A stretch of 64,000 bases of DNA from Rhodamnia argentea (taxonomy: Eukaryota > Streptophyta > Magnoliopsida > Myrtales > Myrtaceae): assembly GCF_020921035.1 (NCBI RefSeq), contig NC_063150.1, positions 3,968,001 to 4,032,000 of the forward strand. The letters run 5' to 3'. Every line of letters starts with the position of its first letter. The first letter of the stretch is position 1. Of the stretch, positions 24,712 through 37,074 are shown piece after piece. The translations under genes and the position numbers were made by a program. The notes below the pieces were generated by a model, which did not search any database, was not told the origin of the DNA, and was given only the letters and a program-made list of their open reading frames with translations.

Positions 24712-25512
24712 TAGGAGTAAGCAAATCGGACCGCTCGAACCGGAAACCGCCTGGACCGGACCGGCCCAGCGGTTCCCGATTCTAGATGGGTCCGGTCCGG
24801 CTCCCAATTCTTAATATTGGAACCGATGGCCGGGCGGTCCAGTTCTCGGTTCTAGGGATATAGGACCGAATTGATTGAATTTTTTTTTAAAAAAAATTAA
24901 CCGTAATGTTTATTGTTTAGGATTTACTTCATGATTGGTCTTCATTAATTTGGCAGCTTTGCTCGTTTGCTTTTCAGATGATCATGACCTCCCCTCCCCC
25001 CCCCCAAAAAAATCTAGACCAGTTTCATTAATGGGAGATGGCAAGAAATTTTGCAGAGCGAGAAAAGCTCCAAACTTTTCATTTTTGGAGTGATTATTTT
25101 CAAAGTGTGAATGCGTGATGTCCCGGTGGACACACACCTGCATCTGGCGCTGTTCTTTTGCTGTTTGCTATTTTATGATTGTCTTCTTCTATCACTGAGA
25201 AGGGCAAAATCTTGACGAGTAATCAAATCACATCCAAGTAGTTAAAACCAGAGTAAAGAAATAGCGATGAATCCTGGAAAAGGAAAAGGTGCTCTCTGTC
25301 CTGGGCACATGTAGAAATTTATCGTGTTATTGGTTCCTTGGAACCGATAGGAAACCGGACCGAACCGATGGTACCATCCGATTCGGTTCCCGATTTCCAA
25401 GGTAGCCGGTCCGGTGCCTAGTTCCGGAAAATGGGAGCTGGGACCATGGGTCCGGTTCCCAATTCTTGAGGGAAAGCGGATCGGATCGAGAACCTATCAC
25501 CCATACTACCAA
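24712..25512. mobile_element. ~800-bp inverted-end element of the GGTTCC/GGACCGG-rich family
   Basis: The left end taggagtaagcaaatcgg and the right end (minus strand) tagtatgggtgatagg are imperfect inverted copies. Within ~190 bp of each end are runs of ggaccggaccgg, ggttcccgattc and ggaaccgat. The middle is AT-rich and non-coding. It could also be two solo copies in opposite orientation. Confidence 0.45.
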
Positions 25513-26955
25513 CCATTGTTGAGGCCATGGCTGGGGTGGCGGAGCATATAAGCAAAAAATAAAAAAAATAAAAGGGCAAAAAAGTAAAGAAGGAAATTAG
25601 AAACATTAAGATATCATTAAAAACTATAAACGTCAGCGCCGGCCGCGCCATAGAGGATAGCTGTCGTTCACGTCGGCGACTTTCAGTCAAAATTGACCGT
25701 TTGGAGTTACTTGGAAAAACTTGACAATATTAAGGACTTAATTGGCCAATTAAAAGATTTAGTACTGATTTGACAAAAATGCATTATGTATAAGACTTTT
25801 TGGACAATTTTCCTAGCAAATCGCTCAATCAAAATGACTAGGATAGGATATCCAACCAAAAAAAAAAAAAAGACTAGGAGATAGATTATGAGTACGCAAA
25901 GGCTTTGTGCACGCACGCACGTTAATTTATTTTGATAAGAGATTTAGTTTAGCAGTTCCCACGTACGCCGATCCAGCTAGAGTTCTTCTGTATTAATCCA
26001 TGTATTCACGTACGTAGCGGTGGCATATACTAATGATTATTCCTCTGGATTATACTCTAGATCCTTAGTTGAAGGGTTTCGAAGGTACTGGTTGTCTTCT
26101 GGTGATATGATAATCACTTATTTGACTATACCAACATTCATAATTCATGCAAATGGATAGTGCAAGGTTAGATCGCGATACTTGAGTCAGGAAAAAGACA
26201 CTTTTCCTGCATAGTAAGTTCAGTTCTTGATCGACAAAAATGGACTCTTGAGATCGGATAATAAAGAAGCGATCGGCTCTTGCGGTTGGTCTGGTCCTGA
26301 CGGGCGTGAACGGTCCGTTCTTAACCAATTCGATCACTAAGCTGAAACATATTGCACAGAAGCTGATGAAAAAACACATCAGACCACCTTAGAGCAAGAA
26401 TAAAAGTAAGTTCAAAAGAATCGCGTGTTCTAACCTGATATTCCTCGCCATCTGTTTACGAGATTTAGGGTTGAGGATGATTCTGGTGTTCATGATTAAT
26501 GTCAGACAAGTTTACAGAATTCAGCTTCTTCTTCTTTTTGGCTTGAGCGGAGAACATCTAACCCTAGAATCTTAGTCTGTCAGAGAAATGAAAGTCAGCT
26601 TCTCTTCTCAACGCTATGACTAGGAGGACTAGGGCATAAATTCTTATCAAAAGGGGTTTCTATTTACTAAAACCTGGAAAATTCCAAGAGGGTTTCTTGC
26701 TTGAAGAACCTGCAGATTTAGGGGAAGAAAAGGGCAACTTCGTGCCAGGAGTTTCTATCAAGCGAAGAAGGTGTTTGATGAGTGATTGTACTATCTTTTA
26801 GACCGCTCAAATTGAAACGAATTAAAATAATTGTCTTCAAACAGATATTAGCCATGTCTAGAAATGGGGGTCGAAAGATCAAATTTTTTCCTATCTTTCG
26901 GACAAACCTTCATCTGTACCAAAGTATAGGAACGACAGTCGCAACTTGTTTATGT
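25513..26955. other. Intergenic repeats, no gene seen
   Basis: 25690-25830 is an inverted member of the 'aggacttaattggccaattaaaag' dispersed family. The rest shows no exon I can support. Confidence 0.45.
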
Positions 26956-28550
26956 TGGATCTAGCAACATCACATAGAGGGGGGGTGAATAGGTGATTCT
27001 AAATAATTTTGACTAGAAAATGTGGAATTAAAAGAATTAAGTCAAAATAGAATCTAAATCTGAATCTGAATATGTGCAGTTTTGATTCCGAACACGAGTA
27101 TACAATTTCTGGATATGCAGATTCATAATATGAACACAAATATGCAATATTATCAATCAAAATGATAAGAGTTTAGATATAGAGAATATTACACATGACA
27201 ATTATAGTGGTTCGGCTTAGATCAAGCTTACGTTCACTCTCCCATGTTGACAGGTGATTGGCCGGATTATATTAGATGAATCAATGAAGGTTTACAACAA
27301 ATGATGATACTCTCTTTGATAGATCACACTATCCTTTCTCAATCACTCTTATAAAGCCTCTCAATGATTGTCGTATAAAACTTACGATGACAAGGATGAA
27401 TGTGAATCTGAATAACTCTAGCATCTTGGAATTTATGATTCTTATCCTGTTCCGTAGAAGCACCATGGATCTCCTTTTATACTTCTTCACCCCCAAACTA
27501 GCCATTGGATAAGTCTTCAAAGGATCGCTCTTCAATCGATGATTGGACGTCATTAATCTTAATTGAACGAGACCGTATCTAGGGAGATTTAATGACCGTT
27601 GGTGCGAAATTTGAACCCTTCAGATTCGATCGCCCATACAACTAAATCTTCGGTTTCCATAAGTGGAGTTCTTCAAATATAAAACTTTTCTTGTTCCATG
27701 GAAGATAATTTCCAATCAAGGACATCCTATCAATCAAAGATTGCAAACTTACATAAATACCTTAACAGCAACGGATATATGTCAGCCGTGGGTATTCGGA
27801 ATCTGGAAACAATATATCTCGTAGCTTCTGAACAACCTTCAGAAACAGATTTCAGAAGCAGAAACAGTCTTACGTATCCGAATACTTCGTTGTGTATGAA
27901 CAGTTTTCATAAACGAAACCACTCTTCGGAATGCATAATTTAGATGCAATTTCTTGAGCTCCATCTTCTGGTCCTTCCAAGCATATTGGCAATTGCGGAT
28001 CTACCTTATTGTTCACCTATCCAAAGTCCCTCCAAGCTTTACCGAACTTCCCATTCTAGGCTTGTTCACTTTCTAATTAGGTACCTCAAACTTATAGATG
28101 TCTTTTCGCCCAATTCCTTGTTCACCATTGATAGATAACTCATAACCTTTAAACGTTTTGTTAATACACCATCTGCATAATGGCTTGTGCTTCTTTCATT
28201 TGGTTCTACTTAACCAACAAACATATTAGTAGCCTTTAATTATTTTATCATCTTCAAAACATCATAAGAGATTTTCCTCAATAGTTTAACGACTCTTCTA
28301 GCTAGGTATGTATTAAAGGAGTACGACTTATTATATTATATTATAAGATCACAAGTAAAAACAACAAAATCCTCACTTGGCCCACGAAAACAAATATTCC
28401 TTGCATTTCTTACAAAGCAGATAGCTCTATTCATCACATGATCCCTAGAATGAATCTCTGTAATACTTGTGTCGGTGTCGGTTTATCGCTACGGCGATAG
28501 GATAGCTACCAAAATATTCCCCGAAATACACATGGAGCTTTCCCCCGGAA
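26956..28550. mobile_element. Copia-like (SIRE/Maximus-type) LTR fragment, non-coding
   Basis: tagagggggggtgaataggt at about 26975, followed ~240 bp later by tatagtggttcggct and acgttcactctccc, are words I recall from LTRs of SIRE/Maximus-type copia elements. No internal coding domain or second LTR was found, so this would be a solo or truncated LTR. The right limit is not defined. Confidence 0.35.
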
Positions 28551-28560
28551 AACCAGCTTT

Positions 28561-28815
28561 CTAGGGCAAGAAAGAAACTTCATCAGGATCAGGGTGAAGC
28601 ACAACATTCCCTGATGGACCCAACCCTAGCTTCCATAACATGAGACATAAGTCTCAAACTGTGTTGAGCAAAAGAGTGGTTCAGATAACCAGGAATTATC
28701 AGCTACCTTTCAGCTCCATCAAATTGCCAAAAAGGGTTTCAGAATGTAGACTTGCTTTTCTTCCTGTAACGTGAAGTGCCACATGAATGAATAAAAGAAG
28801 CAAAAAGGTCCTCAT
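28561..28815 (-). CDS. Possible small secreted peptide, 2 exons, 52 aa (unrecognised)
   Basis: On the minus strand an ATG at 28815 begins a strong signal-peptide-like segment, MRTFLLLLFIHVALHV, then TGRKASLHSETLFG. The frame reaches a donor (AAAG|gtagct at 28706). An acceptor (ccatcag) at 28610 continues it in phase to a stop at 28561, ending HPDPDEVSFLP. I do not recognise the family; no CLE, CEP, RGF, PSK or CIF core motif is evident. The upstream reading frame is open for 38 more codons, so the start is a choice. It could equally be an exon of a longer gene or a chance frame. Confidence 0.25.
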
Positions 28816-28929
28816 CAATTCAACTCTAGATGCTAAAATAATGCTGGGGGACCAAAGCTTGCATCCATGCAATACTACTCTCGTGGAATTTGGCAAATCC
28901 TTAGGATGGTCCAATCGACCTTTGATCAA

Positions 28930-30199
28930 ATGCTAAATGACAGGCATAAAAAGATGGGTGTATACATCAGATGTGGAGCTAGTGGACGATAAACAATTGC
29001 AAGTCCAACCGGGCAAATATTTGAATAAGGGAACATAAGGAGGGGAAACACGCCAAATTTGATATAATTATAGCTGCTATCACCTTAATAATTATTAAGC
29101 AAATGAAACCCTAATTCGAATAGTTTTTATACATGGACATAATAAATTAAACGAAACATATGGCACGTAGCTATCAAGCTCAGCATAAACAACACTTTGT
29201 TGTTTCAAGTTCCTTTCCTTTTGCCGGCTGATAACGTCTTAAACAACCAGTACCCTCCTGAAGTTAAAACACTTGTTCCGGACTTTAAAAACATTCAAGT
29301 TTCATATGGAGCAAAATAATGAATAACACGGCCGTCATTTCCTGATTTTTTTCGTAATTGATTACAATAAAAAAGCAATTTTTTTTCCTGCCCATGTTAA
29401 GATAGTAAATTTCTACTATTTTTCTTGAAAAAAGTTAATGCACAAGGCTTACTTATAGAGGGTTCAATGCATGAAGAATAATGAGTTTGATTATCGAGTG
29501 ATTTGTGATGTTATAATAAGGTCAAGCTGGCAACTCTATCAACATGCACAAGTAAAATTTGCATGTAAAAAGCAAATAAGTAAAATTTGCAAGAGTCCAT
29601 TATCAACACAAGCCACCATAAATAGATGAAGACGTCTTTTTTCTTTTGCTTTCATGTATGAGTGATGAAGACATCTTAATTTACAAAGGGTTTGTTTAAC
29701 TTTCCTTTCTTCTTGGGGGTTTTCCTTTGATGGGTTTGATTATAAATTTGGAGTTGTCTCTTCCCTTGTCCGCCTATAATTAGTCGGAACTATTCGATTC
29801 TTTAAAAGGTAAAAAGAAAAAAAGGAAAGTCTTGACTTGCACGGATGCTTAGTTGCTTACACCGCCATTAAAACCTTAATATCATCTTCATCGATCCCGA
29901 CTAGCAAACTGTATTCTCCTCCTCCTCCTCTTTTCTTCCATTTCGATATTCTCCTCTTAACGCTTTTTTAAGGCCCCTCTCCTCCTCAAAACTCCTGAGT
30001 CTCTCTCTCTGTCTCTCTCTCCTCCCCATGCAAGTGATATGAACAGATTCTCAATAAGAACCTCTTCTCTTCACCTTGCTGCTACAACTCGTTGTTCTAG
30101 ATACACACACCATGCCACTAGAGCAGAAAGAAGTATGGCTCTCTCTCTCTCTCTCTCTGGCGTGATTTATCGGTATTATTGTCTCTTCTTGTGTAGGCT
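28930..30199 (+). promoter_or_regulatory. Upstream region and leader of the 5-phosphatase gene
   Basis: No gene is seen from 28930 to about 29990. Pyrimidine-rich tracts (ctctctctctctg near 30003 and (ct)n near 30142-30160) precede the coding start, as is common in plant leaders. A donor-like aa|gtatgg at ~30133 and an acceptor ttgtgtag directly before gctATG at 30197 suggest a short leader intron that removes the second CT tract. A small upstream frame (ATG at 30028, four codons) is present. Confidence 0.4.
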
Positions 30200-32497
30200 A
30201 TGTGGCCTAAGCTGGCGCTTAACAAGGTCCTAAGAAAAAGTTTAAGCAGCAGTAGTTTCGTAGCCGACTCGCCGGATTTGAGCGCGATCATGCCGGAATT
30301 TCACAGATCAGATGCCAGCACCATGAAGGCATGCAATCGGCAAACTTGCGAGTACTATATATAGCTGCTAAGATTCAAACATTTTGCCTCCCTTTTAATG
30401 AACATGACTTGGAATTTACACATACCCAATTTGTGCTTTGTAATCAGGATCTTTGTCAGCTCTTGGAACGTTGGAGGCATTGTACCGCCAGAAGACATGG
30501 ACATGGAATATTGGCTTGACATAAAGAAATGTCAGGCTGACATATATGTTTTCGGGTAACCATGACGCTTCTATTCTTGCTCCAGCGCTTATATGCATAG
30601 ATTCTCGGATTCTTTCATTTAAATCGAGCGATTTCAATCCAGTAAGTGTATAAGTATGATTGTATTCGCATACCAGGTTCCAAGAAATAGTCCCTCTGAG
30701 TGCCGGCAATGTTTTGAGTTCAGAAAACAGAAAGATTTCCGGGAAATGGAATGCAATGATAAGAGAGACTCTCAACAAGTCGAGCTCAGGGGCAAGGCCG
30801 GGTCATAGTTCTACTGCAGGAGGCCAATCGAAAGAACATTTCCGATGTATTGTCAGTAAGCAGATGGTTGGAATATTTATATCCGTTTGGGTCAGGAGCA
30901 ACCTCTGCGAATTCGTCAATCATCCGACCGTTTCTTGCGTCGGCTGCGGGATAATGGGTTGCTTAGGAAACAAGGTATGTGTTTATCATTTCTCCATTAT
31001 GTTATGTAGTGCATAATAAGACCAACCCAAGCTTAACAGGTCATTATCGTTGCCGTTCATGAGACGAGGACTTTATGCTCTTTGATATTTCTTTGCTTGA
31101 TGCCGGTATCATACGATGACCAGTCATTGATTCGTTCTTTAAATCTTGGTTACACAGGGTTCGGTGTCAGTTAGATTTTTGTTGGGTGAAACAAGCTTCT
31201 GCTTTATTTGTAGCCATTTAGCTTCTGGAGGGAGAGAACGTGATGCGAGGCACAGAAACTCAGACGCAACAGAGATATTGTTGCGGACGACCTTCCCACA
31301 CGGCCCCTCGCGCAATTTGCCGAGAAAAATCCTCGACCACGAGTACATCCCAAGACCGAGAATTCTACACTTCTTAACTCATAGTCTTTCATTGATCTAT
31401 GTCCCGGCATACTTCCTCTTTCGAGTATGTTTATGTGCCTCACCATACCAAGATTCCTATACCAGTAGAAACATGCATATTGGTCCAACAATTAAAAGAT
31501 CATAGAAAAACTCTTGTGGTAATATACATGGTTTCATGAATTTTGTAAGAACGACCCCTCTTCCATATTTGCTTTTTTCTAAATATGCAAGTGATGTAAG
31601 CAGAAGTTCTTCTTCTGCTATTTGTCAATCTTTTTTAGCATTCAACCAATTGTTTTATCAGTAGGTCGGATCAATAAAAACAAAAAATGATTAGTTAGAA
31701 GAGGAATCTCTCTGGAGGAATACTTCGATCCTCAAGTATTAGTTTCAACAAGCACTCATTCACTCCATCTTCTTCACATAGACCTTTAGTACTTGCAGAT
31801 TGAAAAAGAAAACCACTCATCTAACCACTAATATATTACTTGCCGTGCAGTCGAGTGATTTGGCTGGGCGACCTAAACTACAGAATCCACCTGCCCGACA
31901 CCACGACTCGGTCTCTAGTCGAGCAAGGGAAGTGGGATTTACTATTGGAAAAAGATCAGGTATTCTTGAAAACTAATGTGCTTTGAACATTAGAGGTTTT
32001 GGTTTACAAGGTTGGGTTTCAACGCTAACGGATCTGTCGATATTTTTATAAAGCTGAAGGCCGAGCTCATGGAGGGTCATGTCTTCCAAGGTTGGCAAGA
32101 GGGAGTTATCAAGTTTGCACCAACCTATAAATACTGCCCGAATTCGGAGGCTTACTATGGTGAAAACCCGAATACCAAAGTCAAAAAGAGTCGGGCTCCC
32201 GCATGGTAAGTGACCAAACCACATGATATGAAAAATGATTAGTTCACTGAAAGAAGCCTGGAAATATATGAGATTTATTAGATGAGTTTTTTCAGGTGTG
32301 ATCGGATAATTTGGTTCGGGAAGGGATTGAAGCAAAGCCAGTACGACAGAGGAGAATCGAAATTGTCCGATCACAGACCTGTTCGAGCGATTTTCACAGC
32401 AGAGACCGGGATTTACAGAGTACTGCAGAATTCAGAAGTTTCTAATAGGAGGGGATTAATTGATACAAGAACAACATTTACAAGAGTTCTTGAATAA
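30200..32497 (+). CDS. Type I inositol polyphosphate 5-phosphatase, 7 exons, 401 aa
   Basis: Exons: 30200-30351, 30448-30555, 30677-30974, 31158-31342, 31851-31959, 32054-32205, 32296-32497; all junctions keep frame. The enzyme removes the 5-phosphate from inositol phosphates or phosphoinositides and damps calcium/lipid signalling in the cytosol. Family motifs in order: SSWNVGG (~56-61), FQEIVPLSAGNVL (~88-100), KQMVGIFISVWVR, GIMGCLGNKGSVSV, CSHLASG, WLGDLNYRI (~252-260), FAPTYKY (~305-311), PAWCDRI (~333-339) and SDHRPV (~359-364). The variable linker between NVL and KQMVG is short for the family. An in-frame TAG lies just before the chosen ATG; the N-terminal MWPKLALNKVLRKSL resembles the basic start of plant type I enzymes. 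Which paralogue cannot be decided. Confidence 0.92.
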
Positions 32498-33043
32498 TAA
32501 CGATATACGCACAACTATATATCAGTGGTTCTACCAGATCCTCAAAACCAAGTAGCAATACATACAGGAAACAAGGATATTAGGAATATACAATTATGCA
32601 ATAATATCGATCATTTTCAGTGTAAAGGGGCTTTTCTAATGTGGTAAATGCATACAATACAACTATGAGTATTGATCTATATTCAGTGGATCAACTCCAT
32701 GCATGCCACGAGGCACGAGTGATGTGAGCGCGTACAAAGTCAAAGCACATATACGCAAGCATCGGCAAGTATTTCTCAAACACCGTAGTGCACAACATAT
32801 GCACAGATGGGAAGGACACTTGACACACAAGAGAAAAGAACAAAAGAGAAAAAGATGACAATCGATGTCGTTTACTCTGAGCAAATAAAGAGAGATGGTA
32901 TTACAAAGTTGAATTGTACAGTCAAGGACAGAAATAGTTCATTGATCTTTACTATAGTACACTCGAAGATCTTCCGTGTCTCATTGGTTTAGCATCCTCT
33001 CAATTTTAGGAGCTTAAAGAAGATGGCAAATTTAATCCAAGAT
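32498..33043. other. Downstream spacer, no gene seen
   Basis: AT-rich sequence between the 5-phosphatase stop and the next inverted-repeat element; probably includes the 3' untranslated region. Confidence 0.5.
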
Positions 33044-34296
33044 TATGGCTGCGTTTGGAAATCCTTTGGGGGAAAGTCTTTGGGAAAATGCAAAGCACTT
33101 TAAGTTAAATGAGTTTTTTAAAATGCAAATTATGTTTGGTAAGTTGTAACTTAAAAACCCATTACAAAGCAACTTTCCGTAAAATAGAGTTTGGAAAAAT
33201 TATACTTGCAAGGCACTTTTTTCACCTTTTATTAAAGAAAAGTTGAAACCCTTCGCCGGCTCCGGTGAAGGGCCGGGGCCCGCCGGCAACTCAGATTTGG
33301 AGTCGGCGGCTGTTGTCCGAGGTCGAATGAGGGCCGCCTCACCTGGGTTTATTTTCCCATTGTTCCACGGAATCAAAAAAGCGCCTTCTCATCCCATTTA
33401 ACCCTTGCTTCTTGTGTCCCTTTCCATTGCAATTCAATCGTCTCTCTCTCCAGAGCCAAACCGAACCCTTGGTTCACGGTCCCACCACCTGTGATGGATT
33501 CTCTCCAATCCACATACGGAGACGACGATGAAATAGGGGAATTGCCCCCTCACCCCGCTCCTCCCTCCCCCGCCGATAAACCCTCTCCGCGGCCGACGAT
33601 GATGGGTGAGCTAGAAAACCCCAAACCTCTGAAAACCCAACCCATTTCCAACGGTTCATCCTCTAATGACGAAGAAACCCCCGCTTCTTATGAGCGCCGA
33701 AAGTATACCAAACGACCCCGAACTTCCCAAAATGACGAGGACGACGACCAAGAAGAGGACGAGGAGGAAGAACAGGAGGAGGATGAAGAAGAAGAAGAAG
33801 ATCCGTCTCCCAAAAAGCATAGAGGGCCGCCTCGCCTGGGTTTCGCGCGGCGACCCGGATTTGACCACCGATGAGGGTAGCGCGGGTCGCGCGACCTCGG
33901 GCGGCCCTCGCTTGAGTCGCATCGCCCCTCGCTGCGGTCGTGCGAGCCCATGCGACGGTCGCCGGGTTGCACGACAACGCCGTCCCCTCACGGCCACGTC
34001 GGTTGAGGTGTGGACGAAGAAGACGATGAATAGTGACAGACGAGGCCAAAATCGAAAAATCAAAAAATAGATGAGGATAGTTTCGAAAGAATATTTTTTA
34101 CTCGAACAGTACCTATATGCTTGCCGAGAATGCTGAAATGCCAAGGCAGCCTTCAAGCTGCCTTGGGCTTTCAGCCTTGCAAAGACTCACTTTGAGCCAA
34201 TGAGGTTTTCAAAAAATTTGCCAAACACCTGATCCTTGGCTCAAAGGACTTTGGGGTCCAAAGCCACTTGGGAAAGTGGTTCCCAAACGCAGCCTA
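33044..34296. mobile_element. ~1.25-kb element with GGCTGCGTTTGG terminal inverted repeats
   Basis: The left end ggctgcgtttgg (33047) is mirrored by ccaaacgcagcc at 34281-34293, with flanking tat on both sides as a possible 3-bp target duplication. The end motif and 3-bp target resemble PIF/Harbinger-type elements. Subterminal sequence is only loosely inverted (caaaggact, ttggcaa, gcaaag words). No transposase is present. The interior carries a host-like exon (33491-33866) flanked by short direct repeats. Confidence 0.55.
33491..33874 (+). pseudogene. Acidic first-exon-like fragment inside the TIR element (unrecognised)
   Basis: An ATG following a leader-like stretch (cattgcaattcaatcg, then ctctctctcc) opens a 127-codon frame: MMDSLQSTYGDDDEIGEL, Pro/Ser-rich sequence, a basic RRKYTKRPR segment, then a long Asp/Glu run and DPSPKKHRG. 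This looks like the N-terminal exon of a nuclear protein, but I cannot name it. Similarity to a gene would stop near 33822, where the sequence returns to the element's own GC-rich repeat, so the last ~15 codons are probably not original. It is likely a captured, truncated copy. A poly-acidic frame could also arise from composition alone. Confidence 0.4.
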
Positions 34297-37074
34297 TAAC
34301 TCATTAGCTAAAGAAAACCCAAAACAGCTTAGATTCTTGTTTTGGCTAGCATCTTAAGATTATAACATGTCACAAGCACAATGACAGGAGTAAACTAAAT
34401 ACAGCATTCAATGATGTGTTATAAGCTAAAGAAAACTTAAGGCCAAACTAAATCATGTCATTGCTGTGATGACATGTTATTCCATAGTCAAAAGTTCAGA
34501 GTATTATGATGCAAGTCAAACCCAACTGAACGTGCTTGTGACAGTTTTTTCGTTTTGATTAGAAAATCTGTAAAAGCAGGACTTGATTAGACAAATTAAA
34601 AAGTCCAAAGACTTGATTGAGAAAAGCGTGAGAGTAGAAGAAAAGTAGAATTTATCAGTCACAAGCACCATGGCAGGAGTAAAAATACAGCCTTAAATTC
34701 AGAGATTTTGTCCCTTCGTTACTATCCCAACCCAAAAACATAGCGCTTCAAATTGATTTCCTTCAAATATTCCTCTTATTGATGGAGCTAACTGTTCACC
34801 GAGGGAAAGACTTCCCTTTTTTTTTTTTTTTTTGGTAAGGAAGACTTCCCTTTTTTTTTTCCTATCACTCCTTGAAAACTCTCAAGCAATCATGACACAA
34901 ATATTCCCACATCGTTTTCATCTCTAAGAAATCCCTCAATTCACTTTAGATGACCTTCGCCAAATATATTTAATCCCTGCTTTCAGTTGAAGTCCCAAAA
35001 CTGAATCCTCACTTCTGCCTTAATGGAGGCAGTGGGAGACTTTTCTGCAGGTTTCAGAATTTAATTCATATAGTCTCTTCATTTAGGATTTAAAACTAAG
35101 AAGCAAAACAACTTTTCTCTTTTGGTTCTCCCTGACCTTACAAATAGCACAAACTACAAGTAGGCCCTAAATTTAACATTCTGGGAAATGGCAGTGCCTG
35201 TATTTAAGTGACCATCCATGACATGCATTACGGCTACATGTGGAAGCAGATAACCAGAAACCTGTTGAAAAAATATAAAATCATTCAATTGAAACTTCAG
35301 GAATACACTGATAGAGTACATGAAGATTGGATTCTAGGATACAGGATATTCTAGGATACAGGATGGACAAATAGACAATTTGCAAGAAGAGTTTCAAGGC
35401 TGAATCAGGCAACAAATAAGAAGCATCATTTTCGGGGTTCATTTTGTTACATTTAGTGTACAATATGGCACTGGAAACATCAATAAACTGTATCCAGGAC
35501 AATTTGGACACAGTTCCCTCCACCTGGTCGGATACATAAAATTGATGGCATCTGTAATAGATGTTGAAAGATTTAGCATGACGCAAAGCATGAGCTAATT
35601 GAGCCAGGAATGAGAAGAACGACGCCCCTCGTGCTTCGATATGAAGCAGGAATTCAACAAGGGCCTCAAACCTTTCAAATGTACTTCACGGCAAAGATCT
35701 CCACCAGAATTTCAGCAAGAAGTTGCAATATCCTCAGTGCCAGAAACTAACAACGCCTTTTGTTTCTCCCAAGCAGCACTGGCATGACAACATGATGACA
35801 TTTTAACTCATTCAGAACAGATATTACTGGGTGAATCGATCTAAGACCCAACAGAACTGAAGTCCTCAACCTAAATCATATGCATCTTGGTCAAGTGAAG
35901 TAACGTTTCCAGTACAACTCAAGTGTTGACAATTGAAATGAGCGATTCTAGTATATAGATCACATCAATCCAATAAAAGTCAGTGCACGCAAATTTTACG
36001 TGGGTGAGGAGATGATATCAGTATTTTGACAACTCCCTGCCTATATGTAAGACAAAACCATGTAGACTCTGAAAACTATTTCACGCAATGTCAACACCTA
36101 TAATCCACAAAATTTCAAATCACTAATGCATGTAAGATGGGCTGATGCACAAGGAAACCAACCTGAGTTGATCTAAACAAGAGGGTGGCTCAACAGTCAT
36201 TGTCAGTCGCTTCAATCACCTTCCTGAGAAGAAAGAGTAATTATCGCTCACATAAATGCAACGATGCAATATCATCACATACTTTCCTCTTCATAGAACC
36301 ACAGAATGCAAAAGGCAAGTATGATTGTTCACAGGAAGCAAAATTCATGACTTTGGCAAGTAGGTTGCAAATGATGCAACTGTTTTTCATTGTATTCTTC
36401 CTAGTTTAAGGGAACAATAGAATCAGATAGTGACATTTTCTACTTATGTTTTATGTCCCAAACAAGTAGTTTCACAAGCAAAATCTTGAAAAAGAAAAGA
36501 GCACATAAATTTTTACATGCAATATCCACAGCTGCGATGAGTTACTGACAATAGTGTACAAAATAGCCTTATCAAGGAGCATAAAATCATACATAAAAGC
36601 AGTTCCATTGTGAAAAAATTACACAGCGATAAGGACCCTGTCTGGCATCTCAAACAAGAATCGCATACTGGACCAACCAACTGACTTTATGTAGAGAGTG
36701 AGCACCACAGAAGACTAAAGGGGTTTGAGATACTATGCCTCCTACAGAAATAACTGCTTTTTGTTAACTGTCATAAGAATTTACAAACGATCTTATTTTA
36801 CATGTACACGCATAATCAGACCAAGTAATTTTGTAGCTTCAACTACCAGAAATATGCTAAAAGTGGATTGGAAATTAAACAGCAGTGACAAGTCGCCACT
36901 TCTGCATCTGCCAATCAGTTAACATGGATCAACAATAGTTCTCATGAAAATTAAATCAGATTAGAATAGATATAGATGTCAAACTTGCGAACTTCAGAAT
37001 TGACTCGAATGAAGATGTTTCACTGAACCACGCACTTAAGAGAGCTGAATAAGACCAGTCGACACAAATAAATC
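34297..37074. other. Intergenic stretch downstream of NAA40, no gene seen
   Basis: No exon could be supported. Part may be NAA40 3' untranslated sequence. At 34807-34860 the word aagacttccc plus a T-run appears twice around a short ttttttggtaagg, which looks like a target duplication around a severely truncated retroposon tail. Confidence 0.45.

Noticed and set aside
33744..33805. Acidic microsatellite as a functional poly-Glu/Asp domain
   Set aside because: gaggag/gaagaa runs of this kind are common simple repeats; kept only as part of the captured-exon candidate.
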